Part shown: one piece after another, positions 1 through 7,659 of the stretch
Layout: every line of letters starts with the position of its first letter
Position numbering within the stretch: the stretch's first letter is position 1
Assembly: GCF_014905555.1 (NCBI RefSeq)
Contig: NZ_BNGS01000017.1
Coordinates: 1 to 64,000, forward strand
Length of the DNA: 64,000 nt
Origin: Streptomyces sp. Y2F8-2
GTDB lineage: Bacteria; Actinomycetota; Actinomycetes; Streptomycetales; Streptomycetaceae
Reading direction: 5' to 3'
Position numbers and translations under genes: made by a program
The notes under the pieces: model-generated
Told to the model about the DNA's origin: nothing
The model's database searches: none
The model's input: the letters and a program-made list of their open reading frames with translations, nothing else

Positions 1-219
1 GCCCGGGCCACCGCCCAGGTCGCCGAGACCGCACGGCAGGGCGTCGGCATCCTCGGCCCCGGCACCCCGGCCGGCGCCCGCCTCGAGAACACCGCCCGCT
101 TCCTCGACTACGTCTCCGAGAGCCTCGTCCGCGCAGCGGACCAGGCCCGCGAGATCCTCCACACGAAAGCCGAAACGACCGCAGGTGATACCGCCGAGCC
201 GAGTTCGGATCGCGGATAG
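1..219 (+). CDS. C-terminal end of an unidentified protein (truncated by window edge)
   Basis: Frame 1 is open from the first base to a TAG at 217-219 and gives 72 residues. They are Ala/Glu/Arg-rich and probably helical, with a polar tail rich in Thr, Glu and Ser. Codon usage (third-position G/C) is that of a real Streptomyces gene. No motif in this fragment identifies a family, so I assign no function. The gene ends about 200 bp before the RpiR-type regulator, which looks like a separate unit. Confidence 0.6.
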   Translation, partial: ARATAQVAETARQGVGILGPGTPAGARLENTARFLDYVSESLVRAADQAREILHTKAETTAGDTAEPSSDRG

Positions 220-351
220 ACAGCCGTCCTGACGGCCGCGGCCGGTGGTGCCCGCGCCGGATCCGTCACCCCGAGCCGACACCGTCAGGGGGTCGCCGGT
301 TCGCGGCGGGGGCCGGTTCCGGCCGTATCGGTGCGGGACGGACGGCCGGCT

Positions 352-367
352 TGCATATCGCCATGCA
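352..367. promoter_or_regulatory. Inverted repeat upstream of the RpiR-type regulator
   Basis: TGCAT at 352-356 and ATGCA at 363-367 form an inverted repeat with a 6-nt spacer, about 60 nt before the regulator start. Just downstream, TTGAATAG at 371-378 shares TGAATAG with the reverse complement of the hutU promoter region (near 5910). Either could be an operator for the RpiR-type protein. This is inference from position only; both motifs are short and could be chance. Confidence 0.25.
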
Positions 368-427
368 GGGTTCTCGGTGCTTGAATAGTCGGGCGGTGAT
401 CAGGGACCCTGGGAGGGGGAGCACGTC

Positions 428-1270
428 ATGAGCGTGGCCGACAGCCCCGCCACACGGCTGCAGGCGCTCTTCGAGGGGCACCGGCTCACGCCGACCCAGC
501 GGCGCATCGCGCACAGCATGGTGCGACGGGCCGCCGACGTGCCGTTCCTGTCGAGCGTGGAGCTGGCCGAACTCGCCGGGGTCAGCCAGCCGTCCGTGAC
601 CCGCTTCGCGGTCGCTCTCGGCTTCGACGGCTACCCGGCGCTGCGCCGGCACCTGCGCGAGGTCGCGCCCCCGGAACAGACGGCGGGGGTCGGGGCGTAC
701 AACGAGTACCAGCAGGCCGTCGAGGCCGAGATAGAGAACCTGAGGCATCTGGCGGAGGCGCTGGCCGCCCCGCAGCCGGTGCACGAGGCCGGCCGGATCC
801 TCGCCGCCTCGCGCCCCCTGCCGGTGCTCGGCCTGCGCGCCGCGGCCTCCCAGGCGTACGGCTTCGCGTACTTCGCGGCCAAGGTTCACCCGGACGTCCG
901 GCTGCTCGACGAGGGCGGCACGATGCTCCAGGACCGCATCGACGCGGCCGTACGGGCGGGCGCGAGCGCGCTGCTCTGCTTCGCGCTGCCCCGGCATCCG
1001 CGCGAGGTCGTCGACACGCTGGCGTATGCCAGGGAGGCGGGCCTGACGGTGGTGACGGTCGCCGACTCGGCGTTCGCGCCCGTGGCCAAGGTGTCCGACC
1101 TGTTGCTGCCGGCCGCCGTCGGTACGGGGCTCGCCTTCGACACGGCCTGTGCGCCGATGCTCCTCGGGCGGGTCCTCCTCGAAGCGATGTGCGACGACCT
1201 GCCCGACGCCCAGGCGCGCCTGGAGGAGTTCGACACGCGGGCCGCGGCCCGGGGGCTGTTCGTCGAGTAG
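428..1270 (+). CDS. MurR/RpiR family transcriptional regulator
   Basis: A 280-residue protein with the two-domain layout of RpiR regulators. Residues about 10-85 form the helix-turn-helix domain (LSSVELAELAGVSQPSVTRFA is the recognition region) and residues about 110-265 form a SIS sugar-isomerase-like effector domain. Length is normal for the family. The ATG at 428 follows a GGGAGGGGG ribosome binding site. RpiR proteins usually bind phosphosugars or amino-acid-derived ligands; in some proteobacteria an RpiR homologue controls hut genes. The hut operon here begins about 4.7 kb downstream, so a role in histidine use is possible but is only inference. Confidence 0.88.
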   Translation: MSVADSPATRLQALFEGHRLTPTQRRIAHSMVRRAADVPFLSSVELAELAGVSQPSVTRFAVALGFDGYPALRRHLREVAPPEQTAGVGAYNEYQQAVEAEIENLRHLAEALAAPQPVHEAGRILAASRPLPVLGLRAAASQAYGFAYFAAKVHPDVRLLDEGGTMLQDRIDAAVRAGASALLCFALPRHPREVVDTLAYAREAGLTVVTVADSAFAPVAKVSDLLLPAAVGTGLAFDTACAPMLLGRVLLEAMCDDLPDAQARLEEFDTRAAARGLFVE

Positions 1271-1375
1271 CCCCGTCCGCACGCCTTGGCCCGGGTTTTT
1301 TTCAGACTCGTCTCAGGTTCCCCCGCTAGCCTCCCTGCGCTGAGGCGCTTCACAGGAGGAGACGGGAGGCCGGAC

Positions 1376-1960
1376 GTGGCGCGCGGAGGACAGGGACTGG
1401 CTCGGGTGGCCGTCGTCGTGCGGGCGGGGGCAGCACCGCTGTGGTGGCTCGGGGTGTTCGCGGCCGGGATCGGGGTGCTCGTGCCGGGTCTGACCGGACG
1501 CCGGATCGGCGTCCTGGCCGGGGCGGCGCTGTTCATCGTCGCGACCGCCGTCGTCGCCTGGTCCCGCCGCAAGCGGTACGCCGCCCTCGCCGGCGCTGCC
1601 GCCCGCGCCGGGAAGTACGACGTCCTCCAGGACCGCGCGGTCACCGTCCGCACCTGGCGGCGAGGGCACCGCTGGTGGCTGCTGGCCGCCTTCGCCGCTG
1701 CGCTCGGCAGCTCCTTGGCGGTGCCCGCCGCCGGGGGCCTGCTGCTCGCCGGAACCGGCGCCGGGCTGCGCCTGAAGGCCGCCTGGCTCGGGCGGCGGGA
1801 GAAGGCCGACGACGTGCTGCTGTGGGTGCGCGTCGACTGGCTGGGCCGCCGGGGCGGCGGCCCGGCGGGCAAGCCGGTCAAGGGCTACCGCAGCACCGGC
1901 ATCGCGGCAGGCGACGCGGCCCCGGGCGGGGCGCGCCGCCGTACCGCTGAGCTGGTCTAG
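1376..1960 (+). CDS. Small membrane protein of unknown function
   Basis: A 194-residue protein with hydrophobic stretches near residues 18-55 (two likely membrane segments, WWLGVFAAGIGVLV being the first) and another pair near 100-125, separated by basic cytoplasmic loops. I chose the GTG at 1376 because GGGAGG lies 6 nt upstream; a TTG 90 nt earlier has no ribosome binding site. The C-terminus is basic and Gly-rich. No recognised family. It precedes the convergent Roadblock operon and probably forms its own unit. Confidence 0.65.
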   Translation: MARGGQGLARVAVVVRAGAAPLWWLGVFAAGIGVLVPGLTGRRIGVLAGAALFIVATAVVAWSRRKRYAALAGAAARAGKYDVLQDRAVTVRTWRRGHRWWLLAAFAAALGSSLAVPAAGGLLLAGTGAGLRLKAAWLGRREKADDVLLWVRVDWLGRRGGGPAGKPVKGYRSTGIAAGDAAPGGARRRTAELV

Positions 1961-2003
1961 CGCCCCTGTCGGGGCACTGGTGGGGGAGCGGCCGGGCGGA
2001 GGG

Positions 2004-2378
2004 TCAGACCTCCAGTTCCTCCTCGATCTTCTTCAGCTGGTGGCGGGCCATCGCCAGGTTGGCCCGCTTGGCGTCCAGGACGAGGTAGAGGAACAGGCCG
2101 TTGCCGCCGCGGCCGGTGAGCAGCCGGATCAGGTGGTACTGGTCGGTCAGCGTGATCAGGATGTCCTCGATCTGGGCCTTGAGGCCGAGGTGTTCCATGG
2201 TGCGCAGCTTGGCCCGTACGACGTCGGTGTTGCCGGCGGCCGCGACGGTGAGGTCGAAGCTCTTGCTGCCGCCCATCGTGCCCAGGGCCATGCCGCTGGT
2301 GTAGTCGACGAGCGCGGCTCCGGTCGCACCCTCGATGGAGGCGAGCGCCTCTTTCAGCGCGGTTTCGGTGTTGGCCAT
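2004..2378 (-). CDS. Roadblock/LC7 domain protein
   Basis: A 124-residue single-domain protein. The centre (LVDYTSGMALGTMGG, then NTDVVRAKLRTM) and the C-terminal half (ILITLTDQYHLIRLL) match the Roadblock/LC7 fold, whose members are dynein light chain-like and often partner small GTPases. The ATG at 2378 has AAAGGA upstream. It is the last gene of a four-gene minus-strand operon (order 3805, 2960, 2395, 2004) in which three members are Roadblock proteins. In Streptomyces conservons, Roadblock proteins (CvnB) act with a histidine kinase-like CvnA, CvnC and a GTPase CvnD; none of those three is present here. Confidence 0.87.
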   Translation of the reverse strand: MANTETALKEALASIEGATGAALVDYTSGMALGTMGGSKSFDLTVAAAGNTDVVRAKLRTMEHLGLKAQIEDILITLTDQYHLIRLLTGRGGNGLFLYLVLDAKRANLAMARHQLKKIEEELEV

Positions 2379-2394
2379 TTCGGGATGAGTCCTT

Positions 2395-2916
2395 TCAACT
2401 TTCGGTGGTGGTTCGCGCGTCCGCGGCCGGACGTGGGGTCGCGGGGGTGCGCGCGGTGCGGGTCCGCGTGGGTGCGGGCCTGGTGGGTGGGGGCTGGGTG
2501 GGGGTCCATGGGGCGGGGGGCTGTGGTGGCGGCTCGGCGCGGGCGGCCGCCTCGTCGACCAACTCGCCGATCCGGGCGCTCGCACGGCGGCCCTCCAGGT
2601 GCAGCCGGCCGACGTTGACGCGGTCCTGGGCGAGTACCGTCAGGACGGCGTTGCGGCCCGCGGCGTACGTGGCCACATAGCCGTGGACGCCGCGGACGAG
2701 CACCTCGCGGAAGTCACCCTGTCCCGTCGCCTGCGCCAGCCGTACGGCGACGCCCAGCGCGGCCGCGGTGAGCGCGGCGACGCCTTCCGGTTCGACGCCG
2801 GGCGCGTCCTGGGCGAGGACGAGTCCGTCGACGCTGGCGGCGAGGGAGCCGGTCAGCTGGGGGATGCGGGATCTGAGTCGGCGGAGTTCGTCCAGGACGT
2901 CCGCCTCGGCTGTCAT
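2395..2916 (-). CDS. Roadblock/LC7-like protein with proline/threonine-rich tail
   Basis: A 173-residue protein. Residues about 1-120 resemble a Roadblock domain (LTGSLAASVDGLVLAQDA, then VHGYVATYAAGRNAVLTVLA). The remaining 50 residues are a low-complexity Pro/Thr/Arg tail, unusual for this family and probably disordered. Start chosen at the ATG 2916 because AGAGGAGAC lies just upstream; an extended frame reaching 2979 lacks a good site. It ends 16 nt before the downstream Roadblock gene, so the two are surely co-transcribed. The tail may serve as an interaction arm; function unknown. Confidence 0.78.
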   Translation of the reverse strand: MTAEADVLDELRRLRSRIPQLTGSLAASVDGLVLAQDAPGVEPEGVAALTAAALGVAVRLAQATGQGDFREVLVRGVHGYVATYAAGRNAVLTVLAQDRVNVGRLHLEGRRASARIGELVDEAAARAEPPPQPPAPWTPTQPPPTRPAPTRTRTARTPATPRPAADARTTTES

Positions 2917-2959
2917 CAGCTGTCTCCTCTCGGCGCGAGGTCGCTGCCGCGCGGGGCGG

Positions 2960-3808
2960 TCAAAGGGCCTCCAGCGCATCTCTCAGCCTTTTCAGCAAGG
3001 TGATGTGGGGGTCTTGGTAGGGCAGCAGCTCTTCGGTGGGCGCGGGTGGTACCTCGCCCGGCACCGGGGCCGGCGCAGGGGCTGCTGTCGGCGCGGCGAT
3101 GCGAGGCGATACGAACCCCGCCGCTGCCAGGCGCCTTATGTCCACGAGCGTGTGGAACGCCGGGCGGGCCAGTGCTCGTGAGATGTCCGCCGCCGTTCGT
3201 GTTCCGTCGATGCGGGCCAGTACGGCTTCCTGGCGGGGCGTGACCGTCGGGACCTTCGGGCGGTCGGCGCGGACCAGGGGGGCCTCGTCGATCGCGGGGT
3301 CGGGCCAGATGGTGTGGAGCAGGTCCCGGCGGCGCAGCGTCTCCCGCTCCACGGCGGTCACCGGAACCGGGTGCACCGGTCCCAGCCAGTGGGCCTCGCC
3401 GTAGCGGAAGCGGGCGGGGGCGCTGCTCGGGCCGAGCACGAAGTACACCGCGTCGAACAGCGCCCCCAGATGACACAGCTCCAGCGCTCCCTGGACGATC
3501 CGGCCGGTGTCGACGAGGAACCGGCCCACCAGCCGCTGGGGCCCCGCCTGCGTGAGCGCCTCCCGCCAGCCCTCCTCGTCGAGCACGCCGTGCGCGATGA
3601 GCAGGCTGTCGAGGCCGGGGGTCGCGGGGCTCTCCGCGTACACCACCTGGCCCTCGGACAGGTGGAGCATGCCGCCCTCGCGCATCAGCACACCGGTGGC
3701 CCGCTCGGCGGCGAGCCGGCTGAGCATGGGGGACAGGCCGCCGCCCGGGATCCGCGTCCCCTGCCGTACGGGCAGCGGGGGCGGTGAGGGGACTCTCACC
3801 GTCGTCAT
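2960..3808 (-). CDS. DUF4388 (PatA-like N-terminal) domain protein
   Basis: A 282-residue protein. Residues about 20-110 (LSRLAAERATGVLMREGG, LHLSEGQVVYAESP) show the DUF4388 pattern found in PatA-type and gliding-motility regulators, where it is linked to Roadblock/GTPase signalling. A middle region contains TPRQEAVLARIDGTRTAADI, which looks like a winged-helix-type segment. The tail is Ala/Pro-rich. The ATG at 3808 overlaps the TGA of the upstream Roadblock gene (ATGA), which implies translational coupling and explains the weak ribosome binding site. Confidence 0.72.
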   Translation of the reverse strand: MTTVRVPSPPPLPVRQGTRIPGGGLSPMLSRLAAERATGVLMREGGMLHLSEGQVVYAESPATPGLDSLLIAHGVLDEEGWREALTQAGPQRLVGRFLVDTGRIVQGALELCHLGALFDAVYFVLGPSSAPARFRYGEAHWLGPVHPVPVTAVERETLRRRDLLHTIWPDPAIDEAPLVRADRPKVPTVTPRQEAVLARIDGTRTAADISRALARPAFHTLVDIRRLAAAGFVSPRIAAPTAAPAPAPVPGEVPPAPTEELLPYQDPHITLLKRLRDALEAL

Positions 3809-4203
3809 CCCAGCACCAGCCGTCCGGCCATCTCGCCGAGCCGGATGCGGGCGAGGGCCAGGTTGCCGTCCTCGCGCGCCAGCCACAGGTGCAGGAAGAC
3901 GCTGCTGTCGAAGGTCGTCGGGACGAAGCGGAGCAGGTGGTAGCTGTCCCGGTTGGCGATGATCAGGTCCTCGACCGGGCAGGCGTCCTCGGACCAGTCG
4001 GCGTCCCCCTCCGGGGCGAACGCGCGGTGTTCGGCCGCCAGCCGGGCCAGTTCCGCCGCCTCCGCCGCCGTCGTCTCGTGGTCACCGCCGGGTGCGTCGC
4101 CGACCGTGCCCAGCGCGAGCCCGCTCGTCCAGTCGACCACCGAGGCACCCCGGGCACCGGGCAGGCGCATGGCTTCCAGCAGACACTCGTCGATTCCGGG
4201 CAC
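3805..4203 (-). CDS. Roadblock/LC7 domain protein, first gene of the operon
   Basis: A 132-residue protein with the same pattern as the gene at 2004: SVVDWTSGLALGTVGDAPGG, an Ala/Glu-rich helix, then DLIIANRDSYHLLRFV. The GTG at 4203 is preceded by GGGAGGGGAG at good spacing; the longer frame to 4314 has no site. It leads the four-gene operon, and its stop overlaps the next start. An insertion of acidic residues between the halves makes it the most divergent of the three Roadblock members. Confidence 0.8.
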   Translation of the reverse strand: MPGIDECLLEAMRLPGARGASVVDWTSGLALGTVGDAPGGDHETTAAEAAELARLAAEHRAFAPEGDADWSEDACPVEDLIIANRDSYHLLRFVPTTFDSSVFLHLWLAREDGNLALARIRLGEMAGRLVLG

Positions 4204-4438
4204 AGCGGTGCTCCCCTCCCGCCTCGGGTACGGCTGAGTCACACAGACGCTACGCAACGTGTGCGCGAGGGGTGAGGGATCTGGCATTTTCCAGTGGAAC
4301 ATGCGCGGGACCACTAAGATGGGTCAACTGGCCCTGTTTGCCGGGGTGTTGGGTGCGAGTGGGGCTGCTCTTCGCTGACGTGCGGGGATGCGGGCCGCGT
4401 GCATACCGGAGGGGTGCCGGGGAGGGTGCGCGGTTTCC

Positions 4439-5851
4439 TCAGAGTTCCGACAGTGCTCCCGCGCGCCCCCCGCCCGACTCCGCCACGATCTCCTCGACCG
4501 ACTGCGACTCCCGTACGACGGCGAACCGGATCCCGCCGTCCCCGTCCGGCGCGTAGCCGTACACCCCCGGCCGGGCAAGGGAGTTGTAGGCGTAGTGGTG
4601 CGCGAAGTAGTACGCGCCGGTGTCCAGTACCGCCACGTGGTCGCCCTGCTCCAGGAGCGGCAGCGCCCGTGCCTCGGCCAGCAGGTCGCCCGCGAAGCAG
4701 GCCGGTCCCGCCACGTCCTGCACCACCGCGGGTCCCTGCTTGGGGCGCCCCTTCGCGTCGTAGGCGGCGATCCGCAGCGGCCAGGACGCCGGCGCGTACA
4801 CCGTCCGCACCGCGACCTGCACCCCCGCGTGCGTGACCGCGACGGCCCGGCCGCCCGCGCTCTTGGTGTACTCCACGCGCGCCACCAGCGTCCCGTGCTT
4901 GGCCAGCAGCGACCGCCCGAACTCCGTGACCAGTCCGTACCGCCCGTCGAACAGCCCCGGCACCGACTCCGCCAGCAGCCGCGCGTACTGCGCGTACGTC
5001 GGCGTCGTGACATCGGAGCCGAAGTCGACGTGCAGCCCGCCGCCGATGTCGATCGTGTCGATCTGGCGGCGCCCGACGTGCCGGTTGATCTCCTCGGCGA
5101 GCGCGTACGTCTCCGCGATGCCCCGCGCCATCAGCGACAGCGGCACCCCCTGAGAGCCGGAGTGCGCGTGCAGCCGCGTCAGCCAGGGCCGCTCCGCATA
5201 GGCGCGCACCAGCCACTCGCGCGCCCCCTCGTCCCGCAACGCCACCCCGAACTTCGAGGTGGCCGTCGCCGTCGACAGCGCCTGGATCGAACCGGCCCCG
5301 GTCTGCGGATTCACCCGGATCCCCAGCGGGGAGTCCGTCCTCACCGTGCGGACCAGCTCGTCGAGCCGCGACAGCTCCTGCGGGCTGTCCGCGTTCACGG
5401 CGACGCCCAGCTCCAGCGCCTGGCGCAGCTCGGCCGCCGTCTTGGCGGGCGAGTCCAGCACGATGCACTCCGGGGCCACCCCGGCCGCCCGGGCCAGCGC
5501 CAGCTCTCCCGGGCTCGCCACCTCGGCGCCGATGCCCGCCTCCCGCAGCAGCCGCAGCACCGGCACCAGCGGGGTCGCCTTGACCGCGAAGGCGTGCAGC
5601 ACCGGCGTCCCCGGCGCCACCACCGCGTCGAAGGCCGCCCGCAGCGCCGCCGCCGAGTCCCGGATGCCCGCGACGTCCAGCAGGCCGGCGAGTGGAGCGT
5701 CCGGCCCCAGCAGCCCCTGTTCGACGGCGGCCCGCACGGCCTCGTCCCGCCGCGCCACCCGCTCGGCGGTGCGGTCGTCGCCGCGTTCCCCTGCCCCGAT
5801 GTTCACCACGTTCACCGCGTCCCCCGTCCCCGTGTCACCGTCTGCGGTCAT
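4439..5851 (-). CDS. Type III-fold PLP-dependent decarboxylase (diaminopimelate decarboxylase-like)
   Basis: A 470-residue fold-type III decarboxylase: N-terminal alanine-racemase-type barrel and C-terminal beta domain. Visible signatures are the PLP lysine in HAFAVKATPLV, the phosphate-binding stretch IDIGGGLHVDFGSD, and the C-terminal DTGAYYFAHH region. The family decarboxylates meso-diaminopimelate, ornithine, arginine or related amino acids. The location divergent from hutU, not next to hom/thrC, argues against this being the housekeeping lysA. Start at ATG 5851; a TTG four codons upstream is less likely. A 143-bp shared promoter region separates it from hutU. The substrate cannot be read from the sequence. 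Confidence 0.8.
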   Translation of the reverse strand: MTADGDTGTGDAVNVVNIGAGERGDDRTAERVARRDEAVRAAVEQGLLGPDAPLAGLLDVAGIRDSAAALRAAFDAVVAPGTPVLHAFAVKATPLVPVLRLLREAGIGAEVASPGELALARAAGVAPECIVLDSPAKTAAELRQALELGVAVNADSPQELSRLDELVRTVRTDSPLGIRVNPQTGAGSIQALSTATATSKFGVALRDEGAREWLVRAYAERPWLTRLHAHSGSQGVPLSLMARGIAETYALAEEINRHVGRRQIDTIDIGGGLHVDFGSDVTTPTYAQYARLLAESVPGLFDGRYGLVTEFGRSLLAKHGTLVARVEYTKSAGGRAVAVTHAGVQVAVRTVYAPASWPLRIAAYDAKGRPKQGPAVVQDVAGPACFAGDLLAEARALPLLEQGDHVAVLDTGAYYFAHHYAYNSLARPGVYGYAPDGDGGIRFAVVRESQSVEEIVAESGGGRAGALSEL

Positions 5852-5899
5852 GCATCCAGCCAAACATCCCGGCCCGCGCCCTGCTGGCGCAAGGACGTA

Positions 5900-5928
5900 T
5901 TGACTAGCTCTATTCAGACGGTCAGGAT
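5900..5928 (+). promoter_or_regulatory. Candidate promoter of the hut operon
   Basis: TTGACT at 5900-5905 and CAGGAT at 5923-5928 are separated by 17 nt. This is a good vegetative-type promoter in a genome where such matches are rare. It would start transcription near 5935 and give a leader of about 60 nt to the hutU ATG at 5995. CTATTCAG lies inside the spacer and could be part of an operator. Confidence 0.5.
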
Positions 5929-5994
5929 GTGAATAACCACTGCAACAGTCCCGCGCGCCCCCGCCGCGTGACGCCGTCCACCAGGAGGCAGACC

Positions 5995-7659
5995 ATGTCA
6001 GGACCCCGGCCCGTCCGAGCGCCCCGCGGCACGGAACGCAGCGCCCTGGGATGGCAGCAGGAGGCCGCCCTGCGGATGCTGCAGAACAACCTCGACCCCG
6101 AGGTCGCCGAGCACCCCGACAAGCTCGTCGTCTACGGCGGCACCGGCAAGGCCGCGCGCGACTGGCGCTCCTTCGACGCCATGGTCCGCACGCTGAAGAC
6201 CCTCAAGCAGGACGAGACGATGCTCGTCCAGTCCGGCCGCCCCGTCGGCGTCATGCAGACCCACGAGTGGGCGCCGCGCGTCCTCATCGCCAACTCCAAC
6301 CTCGTCGGCGACTGGGCCAACTGGGAGGAGTTCCGCCGCCTGGAGGCCCTCGGCCTGACGATGTACGGGCAGATGACCGCCGGCTCCTGGATCTACATCG
6401 GCACCCAGGGCATCCTGCAGGGCACCTACGAGACGTTCTCCGCCGTCGCCGCCAAGAAGTTCGGCGGTTCGCTGGCCGGAACGATCACCCTGACCGCCGG
6501 CCTCGGCGGCATGGGCGGCGCCCAGCCGCTCGCCGTCACCATGAACGACGGCGTCGCGATCTGCATCGACTGCGACCCGCGTGCCATCGAGCGCCGCATC
6601 GAGCACCGGTACCTGGACGTCAAGGCCGACTCCCTGGAGCACGCACTCCAGCTGGCCGTCGAGGCGCGCGACGCCCGCCGTCCGCTGTCCATCGGCGTGC
6701 TCGGCAACGCCGCCGAGCTGGTCCCGCAGCTGCTCGCCATGGGTGCCCCCATCGACGTCGTCACCGACCAGACCTCGGCCCACGACCCGCTGTCGTACCT
6801 GCCGGTCGGCGTCGCCTTCGAGGACATGGCCGCCTACGCCGCCAAGGACCCGGCCGGCTTCACCACCCGCGCGCGCGAGTCGATGGCCCGGCACGTCGAG
6901 GCCATGGTCGGCTTCATGGACGCCGGTGCGGAGGTCTTCGACTACGGCAACTCGATCCGCGGCGAGGCGCAGCTCGCGGGCTACGAGCGGGCGTTCGCCT
7001 TCCCCGGGTTCGTCCCCGCCTACATCCGGCCGCTGTTCTGCGAGGGGAAGGGCCCGTTCCGCTGGGCGGCGCTGTCGGGCGACCCGGCGGACATCGCGAA
7101 GACCGACAAGGCGATCCTCGAGCTCTTCCCCGAGAACGAGTCCCTCGCGCGCTGGATCAAGATGGCCGGTGAGCGGGTCCACTTCCAGGGGCTTCCGGCA
7201 CGTATCTGCTGGCTCGGGTACGGGGAGCGGGACAGGGCCGGAGAGCGGTTCAACGACATGGTGGCGAGCGGGGAGCTGAGCGCGCCGATCGTCATCGGCC
7301 GCGACCACCTCGACTGCGGGTCCGTCGCCTCGCCGTACCGCGAGACGGAGGCGATGCTCGACGGGTCGGACGCGATCGCGGACTGGCCGCTGCTGAACGC
7401 CATGGTCAACGTGGCGTCCGGCGCGTCGTGGGTGTCCATCCACCACGGTGGTGGCGTGGGGATGGGCCGGTCCATCCACGCCGGTCAGGTGACGGTGGCC
7501 GACGGCACCAGGCTCGGCGGCGAGAAGATCCGCCGGGTGCTCACCAACGACCCCGGGATGGGTGTCATCCGGCATGTCGACGCCGGGTACGACATCGCGG
7601 AGTCCGTCGCCGAGGAGCGGGGTGTTCGGGTTCCGATGCGCGAGGGTGACGACGCGTGA
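5995..7659 (+). CDS. hutU: Urocanate hydratase (urocanase)
   Basis: A 554-residue protein, normal for urocanase. It hydrates urocanate to 4-imidazolone-5-propionate, the second step of histidine breakdown, using tightly bound NAD+. The Rossmann-type glycine-rich segment GLGGMGGAQPLAV is present, and the conserved active-site cysteine lies in ICWLGYGERDRAG (Cys405). Start at ATG 5995, with AGGAGG 7-12 nt upstream; an upstream GTG in frame lacks a site. It is the first gene of a tightly spaced operon: its stop overlaps the GTG of the next gene. No hutH (histidase) is in the window; in S. coelicolor that gene lies elsewhere. Confidence 0.97.
   Translation: MSGPRPVRAPRGTERSALGWQQEAALRMLQNNLDPEVAEHPDKLVVYGGTGKAARDWRSFDAMVRTLKTLKQDETMLVQSGRPVGVMQTHEWAPRVLIANSNLVGDWANWEEFRRLEALGLTMYGQMTAGSWIYIGTQGILQGTYETFSAVAAKKFGGSLAGTITLTAGLGGMGGAQPLAVTMNDGVAICIDCDPRAIERRIEHRYLDVKADSLEHALQLAVEARDARRPLSIGVLGNAAELVPQLLAMGAPIDVVTDQTSAHDPLSYLPVGVAFEDMAAYAAKDPAGFTTRARESMARHVEAMVGFMDAGAEVFDYGNSIRGEAQLAGYERAFAFPGFVPAYIRPLFCEGKGPFRWAALSGDPADIAKTDKAILELFPENESLARWIKMAGERVHFQGLPARICWLGYGERDRAGERFNDMVASGELSAPIVIGRDHLDCGSVASPYRETEAMLDGSDAIADWPLLNAMVNVASGASWVSIHHGGGVGMGRSIHAGQVTVADGTRLGGEKIRRVLTNDPGMGVIRHVDAGYDIAESVAEERGVRVPMREGDDA

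Noticed and set aside
266..1282. Long minus-strand frame opposite the RpiR gene
   Set aside because: Arg/Gly-rich shadow frame with no ribosome binding site, antisense to a clear RpiR gene; typical of high-GC DNA.
5998..7575. 525-codon minus-strand frame opposite hutU
   Set aside because: Composition (Val/Asp/Arg/His/Gly) is that of the antisense of a GC-rich coding frame; hutU is unmistakable.
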